This document shows positions 30,973-37,843 of a DNA stretch of 37,843 nucleotides, in pieces. The stretch lies in the NCBI RefSeq assembly GCF_001696715.1, contig NZ_MBFM01000005.1, positions 402,275 to 440,117 of the forward strand, written 5' to 3'. The translations under genes and the position numbers were made by a program. The notes beneath the pieces are model-generated. The model saw only the letters and a program-made list of their open reading frames with translations. It did not search any database and was not told where the DNA came from. The first letter of the stretch is position 1. Each line of letters begins with the position of its first letter. The stretch is from Thauera phenolivorans. Lineage in GTDB: Bacteria; Pseudomonadota; Gammaproteobacteria; Burkholderiales; Rhodocyclaceae.

Positions 30973-32490
30973 TCAGCCCAGGAACATGCGGTAGGCGGGG
31001 TTGTCGTTTTCGGGGACGCAGTCGTAGGACAGGCGCTGGAGGAAGTCGGCGAAGGCCTCCTCGTCCTGCGGCGGCACCTGCATGCCGACCAGCACGCGGC
31101 CGTAGTCCGAGCCATGGTTGCGGTAGTGGAACAGCGAGATGTTCCAGTCGGAGCGCAGGTGGGAGAGGAACTTCATCAGCGCGCCCGGCTGCTCGGGGAA
31201 TACGAAGCGGTAGATACGCTCGTTGTCGACCTGGGGCGCGCGGCCGCCGACCATGTAGCGCACATGGGTCTTGGCGAGCTCGTCGTCGGTGAGGTCGAGC
31301 GCCGGCAGTTCGTGGCGCGCGAGCATCTCCACCAGGCGGGCGACCTCGTTGCGGTTGTGCACCGTGACGCCGACGAAGATGTGGGCGCGCTCGGGGTCGG
31401 CGTAACGGTAGTTGAACTCGGTGATGTTGCGGTTGCCGAGCACGCTGATGAACTTGCGGAAGGAGCCGGGCTTCTCCGGGATGGTCACCGCCAGCACCGC
31501 CTCGCGCTGCTCGCCGAGCTCGGCGCGTTCGGCGACGAAGCGCAGGCGGTCGAAGTTCATGTTCGCGCCCGAGGCCACCGCGACCAGGTTCTTGTCGCGC
31601 AGTTTGTTGCGCTTGGCGTATTCCTTGGCGCCCGCGATCGCGAGCGCGCCGGAGGGCTCGAGGATGGAGCGGGTGTCCTCGAAGACGTCCTTGATGGCGG
31701 CGCAGATGGCATCGTTGTCGACCAGGATCATCTCGTCGACATAGGCCTGGCAGAGCCGGAAGGTCTCGTCGCCCACCCGCTTGACCGCGGTGCCGTCGGC
31801 GAAGATGCCGACCTGCTCGAGGGAGACCGGCCTGCCCTCGGCGAGCGACAGCGTCATCGCGTTGGCGTCGAGCGTTTCCACGCCGATGATCCGCGTTTCC
31901 GGGCGCAGCCGCTTCACGTAGGCCGCCACCCCGGAGATCAGGCCGCCGCCGCCGACCGCGCAGAAGATCGCGTGGATCGGCTTCGAGTGCGCGCGCAGGA
32001 TCTCCATGCCGATCGTGCCCTGGCCGGCGATCACGTCGGGGTCGTCGTAGGGGTGGACGAAGGACAGCTTCTCGGCCTTCTCCAGCTCGAGCGCGTGGGC
32101 GTAGGCGTCGGAGAAGGATTCGCCGGCGAGCACCACCTCGCCGCCGTAGCCGCGGACCGCGTCGACCTTGATCTGCGGCGTGGTGCTGGGCATCACGATG
32201 ACCGCCCGCACCCCGAGTTTCTGCGCCGACAGCGCCACGCCCTGCGCATGGTTGCCGGCCGAGGCGCAGATCACGCCGCGCTTGAGCGCGACCGCCGACA
32301 GGTTCGCCATCTTGTTGTAGGCGCCGCGAATCTTGAAGCTGAACACCGGCTGCATGTCCTCGCGCTTGAGCAGGATGCGGTTGTGCATCCGCGCGGAGAG
32401 GTTGGCGGCGAGGTCGAGCGGCGTCTCTTCGGCGACGTCGTATACCTGCGCGTTGAGGATGCGTTCCAGGTAGTCCGGGCTGGCGGTCAT
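30973..32490 (-). CDS. ilvA: threonine ammonia-lyase, biosynthetic
   Basis: A 505-residue PLP enzyme that makes 2-oxobutanoate from threonine for isoleucine synthesis. The PLP lysine is K53 in SFKIRGAYNKM. ASAGNHAQG (about 75-83) and the phosphate-binding GGGGLISG follow. The C-terminal third has two ACT-like regulatory domains (EKPGSFRKFISVLG and EQPGALMKFLSHLR), as in feedback-inhibited IlvA, and lacks any membrane part. The ATG at 32490 gives the standard N-terminus; the frame continues upstream to 32544 without conservation. It is convergent with the cyclo-ligase gene (10 bp apart) and follows hprK by 79 bp. Confidence 0.96.
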   Translation of the reverse strand: MTASPDYLERILNAQVYDVAEETPLDLAANLSARMHNRILLKREDMQPVFSFKIRGAYNKMANLSAVALKRGVICASAGNHAQGVALSAQKLGVRAVIVMPSTTPQIKVDAVRGYGGEVVLAGESFSDAYAHALELEKAEKLSFVHPYDDPDVIAGQGTIGMEILRAHSKPIHAIFCAVGGGGLISGVAAYVKRLRPETRIIGVETLDANAMTLSLAEGRPVSLEQVGIFADGTAVKRVGDETFRLCQAYVDEMILVDNDAICAAIKDVFEDTRSILEPSGALAIAGAKEYAKRNKLRDKNLVAVASGANMNFDRLRFVAERAELGEQREAVLAVTIPEKPGSFRKFISVLGNRNITEFNYRYADPERAHIFVGVTVHNRNEVARLVEMLARHELPALDLTDDELAKTHVRYMVGGRAPQVDNERIYRFVFPEQPGALMKFLSHLRSDWNISLFHYRNHGSDYGRVLVGMQVPPQDEEAFADFLQRLSYDCVPENDNPAYRMFLG

Positions 32491-32569
32491 GGGCGGTGCT
32501 GCGGCAGGCGGGAAAGACGACGAGGGTAACAGTCGATGCGGCACTGCGGCAAGGGTGCCCGCTGCCGCC

Positions 32570-33511
32570 TCAGATGTCGCTCTCGCCCTCGCTGAGCACT
32601 CGCGACTGGCGGTCGATGAAGTCCTGCGTGCAGTCGATGCCGCGCAGCTGGAGGATGGTCGAGCGCACCGCGGCCTCGAGCAGCACCGCGAGGTTGCGGC
32701 CCGCCGCCACCGGCAGCACCACGCGCGGGACGGGCACGCCGAGGATGTCCTGCACCTCGTGCTCGATCGGCAGCCGGTTGGGGTCGTCGAGCCCCGGCAG
32801 GCGGCGCTCGAGGTGGCAGCTCAGGCGCAGTCGCATCTTCCGTCGGCAGGCGGTCTCGCCGAAGATCGTGCGTACGTTGAGGATGCCGAGGCCGCGCACC
32901 TCGATGAAGTCCTGCAGCAGCGGCGGGCAGCGGCCCTCGAGCACGGTAGGGGCGACGCGGGCGAATTCGACGACGTCGTCGGCGACCAGCCCGTGGCCGC
33001 GCGAGATCAGCTCGAGTGCGAGTTCGGACTTGCCGGCCCCCGAGTCGCCGGTGATCAGCACGCCGACGCCGAGCACGTCCATGAACACTCCGTGCAGCGA
33101 GATCCGCTCGGCGAGCTCACGCGAAAGGTAGAGGCGGAGCTGGTCGATGACGCTGGCCGAGGGCTGCGGCGTGGTCAACAGCGCGACGCCGTGCTGCTCG
33201 CAGATTGCGGCGACGACCCCGGGGGTCTCGCAGCCGTCGGCGACGATGATGCCCGGCGGGTGGCTGGAGAGGATCTCGCGCAGGTGGTGGCCGACCTTCT
33301 CCTGCGACTGCCGGCGCGCCCAGCCGAGCTCGGCGGCGCCGATGATCTGCAGTCGGGTGGGATGGATCAGGTTGAGGTGGCCGACCAGGTCGGCGGGCCA
33401 GATGCGTTCGTCGGGAACCGACAGCATCGCCTCGAGGCTGCCGCTCACATGGGTGAGCTGCAGGCGCTCGCGCTGGATCTCATACAGTCGGAGGAGGCTG
33501 GTCTGCTGCAT
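32570..33511 (-). CDS. hprK: HPr kinase/phosphorylase
   Basis: A 313-residue enzyme that phosphorylates Ser46 of HPr with ATP and removes it with phosphate. H140 (SLHGVF), the P-loop GDSGAGKS (155-162), DDVVEF with its catalytic Asp, and the signature FIEVRGLGILNVRTIFG are all present, so it looks fully active. It is the last gene of the rpoN, hpf, ptsN, hprK run and overlaps ptsN by 32 bp. In betaproteobacteria, HprK and a PTS without sugar permeases regulate carbon and nitrogen balance. HPr and EI genes are not in the window. Confidence 0.96.
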   Translation of the reverse strand: MQQTSLLRLYEIQRERLQLTHVSGSLEAMLSVPDERIWPADLVGHLNLIHPTRLQIIGAAELGWARRQSQEKVGHHLREILSSHPPGIIVADGCETPGVVAAICEQHGVALLTTPQPSASVIDQLRLYLSRELAERISLHGVFMDVLGVGVLITGDSGAGKSELALELISRGHGLVADDVVEFARVAPTVLEGRCPPLLQDFIEVRGLGILNVRTIFGETACRRKMRLRLSCHLERRLPGLDDPNRLPIEHEVQDILGVPVPRVVLPVAAGRNLAVLLEAAVRSTILQLRGIDCTQDFIDRQSRVLSEGESDI

Positions 33512-33965
33512 GGCCGCTCCAGTCCAGGAAGAGCTGGTGGATGTGCGCGGCGTCCGGGGCGGCCTGCAGCGCCTCGCGGAAGCTCCGGTCGCTGAACATC
33601 TGCGCCAGTTCGGACAGCAGCTGGAGATGAGTCTCGTTGGCCTGTTCCGGCACGAGCAGCACGAACAGCAGGCTGACCGGCCGCCCGTCGGGGGCGTCGA
33701 ACGGCACCGGCGCGGCGAGGCGGAAGAAGGCGCCGGCCGCGTCCTGCAGCCCCTTGATGCGGCCGTGGGGAATCGCGATTCCCTGGCCGAGACCGGTGGA
33801 GCCGAGGCGCTCGCGCGCGAACAGGCTGTCGAACACCGTGCTGCGCGCGATGCCCTGGTTGTTCTCGAAGATCAGGCCGGCCTGCTCGAACACGCGCTTC
33901 TTGCTGCTCGCGTCGAGGTCGACCACGATATTGGTCGGCGGCAGGAGTCGGGGTATCAGGCTCAT
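33480..33965 (-). CDS. ptsN: PTS IIA-like nitrogen-regulatory protein PtsN (EIIA-Ntr)
   Basis: A 161-residue phosphocarrier protein. The phosphorylated histidine is H67 in GIAIPHGRI, and the remaining EIIA motif (LLFVLLVPEQANETHLQLLS) is intact. It receives phosphate from NPr/HPr and, in enteric bacteria, controls K+ transport and sigma54-dependent functions. The ATG at 33965 begins MSLIPRLLPP, the usual N-terminus. The preceding TATAAT at 34061-34066 suggests a promoter inside the hpf-ptsN gap of 137 bp. The end overlaps hprK by 32 bp. Confidence 0.96.
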   Translation of the reverse strand: MSLIPRLLPPTNIVVDLDASSKKRVFEQAGLIFENNQGIARSTVFDSLFARERLGSTGLGQGIAIPHGRIKGLQDAAGAFFRLAAPVPFDAPDGRPVSLLFVLLVPEQANETHLQLLSELAQMFSDRSFREALQAAPDAAHIHQLFLDWSGHAADQPPPTV

Positions 33966-34060
33966 TCGGAGGGGTGCTTGCGCGGCGCCTGGGTCACTGG
34001 CGCCACGCAAGGCGGTCGGACATTCGGCGGGCGGGCGAGCCGCATCGTGAAAACGCCGGC

Positions 34061-34066
34061 ATTATA
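34061..34066 (-). promoter_or_regulatory. -10 element for ptsN-hprK
   Basis: On the minus strand, a perfect TATAAT followed by GCCGGC lies 95 bp before the ptsN start, in the hpf-ptsN gap. No consensus -35 is seen at 16-18 bp. Its flanks resemble those of the ttcA -10. Confidence 0.45.
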
Positions 34067-34102
34067 CCCATACCCTACGACGAAAGACGTAAGCGACCGG
34101 TA

Positions 34103-34432
34103 TTACTCTTCTTCCTCGCCCGGGATGTGCTTGAGCGACTCGTGGTTGTGGTCGCCGGCCTTCTGCTTGTACTTGACGATCTGGCGGTCGAGCTTGTCGG
34201 CCATCGAGTCGATCGCCGCGTACAGGTCGGTGTCGTCGCTCTCGACGAAGATCGACTTGCCGCGCACCTGCACGGTGACCTCGGCCTTCTGCTTGAGTTT
34301 CTCGACCGAGATGATGACGCTGGCGCTGGTGACGTTATCGACGTGGGCGATCGCGCGCTCGACCTTGCTGGTGACGTAGTCGCGGATCGCCGGGGTGATG
34401 TCGATGTGACGGCCGGTGAGATTGAAGTTCAT
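34103..34432 (-). CDS. hpf: ribosome hibernation-promoting factor, short form
   Basis: A 109-residue protein that binds the 30S decoding region and helps form inactive ribosomes in stationary phase. It starts MNFNLTGRHIDITPAIRDYV and has the beta-alpha fold with basic residues (KSIFVESDDTDLYAAIDSMADKL split across the middle and third quarter) and a short acidic end (GEEEE). It lacks the C-terminal dimerisation domain of long HPF. GAGGAA lies 5-10 bp before the ATG. It is the gene after rpoN, the classical position in proteobacteria (yhbH in E. coli). Confidence 0.95.
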   Translation of the reverse strand: MNFNLTGRHIDITPAIRDYVTSKVERAIAHVDNVTSASVIISVEKLKQKAEVTVQVRGKSIFVESDDTDLYAAIDSMADKLDRQIVKYKQKAGDHNHESLKHIPGEEEE

Positions 34433-34449
34433 GACAATTCCTCTTTTTT

Positions 34450-35901
34450 CTAGATCGTCTTGCGCTGGCTGACCGGCGGGATGCTCATCGTTTCGCGGTA
34501 CTTCGCGATCGTGCGTCGCGCCACGACGATGCCCTGCTGGCCCAATAGATCGGCGATCTTCGCGTCGGACAGGGGCTTCTTCCCGTCCTCGGCCTCCACC
34601 AGCTGGCGGATCAGCGCCCGAATCGCCGTGGAGGAGGCTGCGCCGCCGGTGTCGGTGGCGACGTGACTGCCGAAAAAGTACTTGAACTCGAACACTCCAC
34701 GCGGGGTTGCCATGTACTTCTGGGTGGTGACCCGCGAAACCGTGGATTCGTGAAGCTCGAGCTGGTCGGCGATCTCCCTGAGCGTGAGTGGCCGCATTGC
34801 CACGGCTCCATGATCGAAGAACTGCCTCTGCTGGTCAACGATGGCCTGGGCGACGCGCAGGATGGTGTCGAAGCGCTGCTGGACGTTCTTGATCAGCCAG
34901 CGCGCCTCCTGCAGCTGGGCAGGCAGTTCGCCGCCCTGGCCGCGGTGCTGCTGCAGGATGCTGGCATAGAGCTGGTTGATCCGCAGGCGCGGCATCGCCT
35001 CCGCGTTGAGGCCGACCGTCCACCGTCCGCGCGTCTTGCGCACGACGACGTCGGGCAGCACGTAGCGGGTGTCGTCGCTGCCGTGGCGCGCGCCCGGATG
35101 CGGGTCGAGGCTGCAGATCAGCGCGTGTGCCGCGCGCAGCGCGTCGTCGTCGCAGCCGGTCAGGCGCTTGATGCGGGCGAAGTTACGCTCGGCGAGCAGC
35201 TCGAGATGGCCCTCGACGATGGTCAGCGCGAGCTTGCGCACCGGGTCCTCGGGCATTGCCCGCAGCTGCAGCCCGAGGCACTCCTGCGGGCTGCGCGCGG
35301 CGATGCCGGCGGGCTCCAGGCTCTGCACCTGGCGCAGCGCGATCTCGAGCTCCTCGAGCTCGACGCCGTGCTCGGCGGGCACCAGCGCGAGCAACTCCTC
35401 CAGCGTCTGGTGCAGGTAGCCATCGTCGTCGAGCGCCTCGACGACCAGGCGCGCGAGCGCGCGGTCGCGGTCGCACATCTGCGACAGCGCGATCTGCTGG
35501 TCGAGGTGCTCGCGCAGCGAGGTCTCTGCCGGCTGGAATTCCTGGAAATCGACCTCCTCGTCATTGTCGCGATCGCGCGTGCTCGACGCGCCCGGCGCAC
35601 TGCCGGTGTCGCTCCAGTCGATGCCCTGTTGTTCCTCGTGCGCCGCGTCGCGATTGTCCTGCTCGCTCGGCTGCTCGCTGCCATTGACCCCGTCCTGCGC
35701 GCTGCCGGCGGCGGGCGTGGGGCCGGACGCGTACTCGCCGCCATCGGGTTCGTCGCGCTCGAGCATCGGATTCTCGAGCAGGAAACGCTCGATTTCCTGG
35801 TTCAGCTCGAGCGTGGACAGCTGCAGCAGACGGATCGACTGCTGCAGCTGGGGCGTCAGCGTGAGGTGCTGGGAGAGCTTGAGCTGAAGGCTGGGTTTCA
35901 T
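34450..35901 (-). CDS. rpoN: RNA polymerase sigma-54 factor
   Basis: A 483-residue sigma54. Region I (residues 1-50) is glutamine- and leucine-rich (LQLKLSQHLTLTPQLQQSI), and region II (about 50-125) is acidic and variable. The core-binding domain follows, then the helix-turn-helix region (STVSRVTTQKYMATPRG) and the RpoN box ARRTIAKYRE (461-470) that contacts the -24 promoter element. It needs an ATP-driven activator and serves nitrogen, motility and other regulons. The ATG at 35901 is the standard start; the 31 extra residues of the open frame are not family-like. No good ribosome site is visible before it. Confidence 0.97.
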   Translation of the reverse strand: MKPSLQLKLSQHLTLTPQLQQSIRLLQLSTLELNQEIERFLLENPMLERDEPDGGEYASGPTPAAGSAQDGVNGSEQPSEQDNRDAAHEEQQGIDWSDTGSAPGASSTRDRDNDEEVDFQEFQPAETSLREHLDQQIALSQMCDRDRALARLVVEALDDDGYLHQTLEELLALVPAEHGVELEELEIALRQVQSLEPAGIAARSPQECLGLQLRAMPEDPVRKLALTIVEGHLELLAERNFARIKRLTGCDDDALRAAHALICSLDPHPGARHGSDDTRYVLPDVVVRKTRGRWTVGLNAEAMPRLRINQLYASILQQHRGQGGELPAQLQEARWLIKNVQQRFDTILRVAQAIVDQQRQFFDHGAVAMRPLTLREIADQLELHESTVSRVTTQKYMATPRGVFEFKYFFGSHVATDTGGAASSTAIRALIRQLVEAEDGKKPLSDAKIADLLGQQGIVVARRTIAKYRETMSIPPVSQRKTI

Positions 35902-35914
35902 GGGGAGGTGCGGC

Positions 35915-36637
35915 TCACAGGCGGAAGTGCTCGCCGAGATAGACGCGGCGTACCTGTTCGTTCTCGATGATTTCCGAAGGCTTGCCGCTGGCAAGCACGC
36001 GGCCCTCGCTGATGATGTAGGCGCGGTCGCAGATGCCGAGCGTCTCGCGCACGTTGTGGTCCGTGATCAGCACGCCGATGCCGCGCGCGCGCAGGAAGCC
36101 GATGATCTTCTGGATGTCCAGCACCGCGATCGGGTCCACCCCGGCGAAGGGCTCGTCGAGCAGAATCAGGCGCGGGTCGGTGGCGAGCGCGCGCGCGATC
36201 TCGCAGCGCCGCCGCTCGCCGCCGGAGAGCGACACCGCGGTGTTGTTGCGCAGGTGGGTGATGCCGAGTTCCTCGAGCAGGGTCTCGAGCCGGGTGTCGA
36301 CCTCCTCGTCCTCCAGGCCCTGCAGCTCGAGCACCGCGCGGATGTTCTCGGCCACGGTGAGCTTGCGGAACACGCTCATCTCCTGCGGCAGGTAGGACAG
36401 GCCGCGGCGTGCGCGCTCATGGATCGGCAGGTGGGTGAGGCGGGCGTCGTCGAGCAGGATCTCGCCACCATCGGCGCGCACCAGGCCGACGATCATGTAG
36501 AAGCAGGTCGTCTTGCCGGCGCCGTTCGGACCGAGCAGGCCGACCACCTCGCCGGCGTCGACCTCGAAGCCGACATCATGGACGACGGTGCGCGCCTTGT
36601 AGCGCTTCTGCAGGCCGGTGACTTTAAGCAGGCTCAT
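35915..36637 (-). CDS. lptB: LPS export ABC transporter ATP-binding protein LptB
   Basis: A 240-residue ATPase that powers LPS transport from the inner membrane through LptFG. Walker A GPNGAGKT (36-43), signature LSGGERRR (137-144), Walker B LILLDE (157-162) and the LptB-specific coupling segment [16 protein letters not shown] (84-99) are all present. rpoN follows 13 bp downstream, as in many proteobacteria. The start overlaps recX by 14 bp, so recA-recX-lptB-rpoN may be one transcript. The usual lptC-lptA upstream neighbours are replaced by recA-recX here. Confidence 0.96.
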   Translation of the reverse strand: MSLLKVTGLQKRYKARTVVHDVGFEVDAGEVVGLLGPNGAGKTTCFYMIVGLVRADGGEILLDDARLTHLPIHERARRGLSYLPQEMSVFRKLTVAENIRAVLELQGLEDEEVDTRLETLLEELGITHLRNNTAVSLSGGERRRCEIARALATDPRLILLDEPFAGVDPIAVLDIQKIIGFLRARGIGVLITDHNVRETLGICDRAYIISEGRVLASGKPSEIIENEQVRRVYLGEHFRL

Positions 36638-37073
36638 CGGGTCGCTCTTTGAGCAGCTTGCGGATCAGGTCGACCGCAAAGCCGCGGGTTTGCAGGAAGC
36701 GCGCCTGGCGCGCCCACTCGCGCGCATCGGCCGGCGGCGCCGCGAAGCGGCCGCGCAGCACCGCGCGCGCACGATCCAGTTCGGATTCTAGGCACTCGGT
36801 CTCGAGCGCGGCGTCGACCAATTCACGGTCGACCCCGCGGCGAAGCAACTCGCCGCGCAGGCGGGTGGCGCCGAAGCGCGCGGCCTTGCTGCGCACCCAG
36901 GCCTCGGCGAAGCGGCGGTCGGAGAGCAGGCCGAGCTCGGCGACGCGGTCGAGCACCGCCTCGACCTCGGCCTCGGTACCGTGCGGGGCGAGCTTCTGCG
37001 CCAGCTCGGTGCGCGAGTGATCACGCCGGGCGAGGTGGCGAAGCGCGCGCGCGCGCAGGCTCGGCCCGTCCAT
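36624..37073 (-). CDS. recX: regulatory protein RecX
   Basis: A 149-residue inhibitor of RecA filaments. It consists of repeated three-helix units: [44 protein letters not shown] (split), [20 protein letters not shown], and a C-terminal [20 protein letters not shown]. The motif [15 protein letters not shown] is typical. The gene lies 20 bp downstream of recA and overlaps lptB by 14 bp. The start at 37073 begins the conserved sequence. The length is normal for proteobacteria. Confidence 0.92.
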   Translation of the reverse strand: MDGPSLRARALRHLARRDHSRTELAQKLAPHGTEAEVEAVLDRVAELGLLSDRRFAEAWVRSKAARFGATRLRGELLRRGVDRELVDAALETECLESELDRARAVLRGRFAAPPADAREWARQARFLQTRGFAVDLIRKLLKERPDEPA

Positions 37074-37093
37074 CGTTGCAGGCGTCTCCGGTT

Positions 37094-37843
<750 letters not shown>

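Overview
The window looks like a chromosomal segment of a high-GC betaproteobacterium. The best match by gene content and protein style is Rhodocyclales, in the Thauera/Azoarcus neighbourhood. That is an inference from recA-recX, rpoN-hpf-ptsN-hprK, the DUF3683 FAD/Fe-S oxidoreductase and an accessory NosL cluster; no rRNA gene is present to confirm it. Coding density is very high. No gap between genes exceeds about 220 bp, and I see no tRNA, rRNA, insertion sequence, prophage or CRISPR.

Layout. 1-513: two tandem Hsp20 small heat-shock genes (the first cut by the edge), then a REP-like inverted repeat. 638-3626: nucleobase salvage, with hpt and a DUF1840 gene leftward and upp-uraA rightward. 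3559-4679: a leftward DUF883 (YqjD-like), YqjE-like, YqjK-like membrane operon whose last gene overlaps the end of uraA. 4814-10216: an eight-gene leftward operon, the most distinctive part of the window. It encodes three different NosL-family proteins, a thioredoxin-like lipoprotein, a cysteine-bearing polytopic membrane protein, a LolD/MacB-type ATPase with an FtsX-type permease, and a small membrane-anchored protein. No nosZ, nosR or nosDFY is present. 10338-15321: xth diverging from pyrE, then a secreted coiled-coil protein, a molybdopterin oxidoreductase and a sirtuin. 15343-19245: a 1300-residue FAD/Fe-S oxidoreductase. 19348-21151: a YqaA-like membrane protein, a PsiF-repeat protein with a recognisable sigma70 promoter, and an FHA-domain protein.

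21260-24411 holds ttcA, a PTR1/FolM-like pteridine reductase and a COG1565 methyltransferase. 24430-30962 holds a hydrolase-GST pair, a DUF2905 gene, then cca, an NDUFA9-like NAD(P)-binding protein and a lytic transglycosylase, with 5-formyl-THF cyclo-ligase divergent. 30973-37843 is an all-leftward housekeeping run read from right to left: recA (cut by the edge), recX, lptB, rpoN, hpf, ptsN, hprK and ilvA.

How the genes fit together. The right end links DNA repair, LPS export and the RpoN/PTS-Ntr regulatory block. The middle is mostly nucleotide and cofactor metabolism. The 4.8-10.2 kb operon reads as a self-contained envelope system for handling a metal, probably copper, and thiols; its target enzyme is not in the window. 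Several convergent gene pairs share GC-rich hairpins that overlap or touch stop codons.
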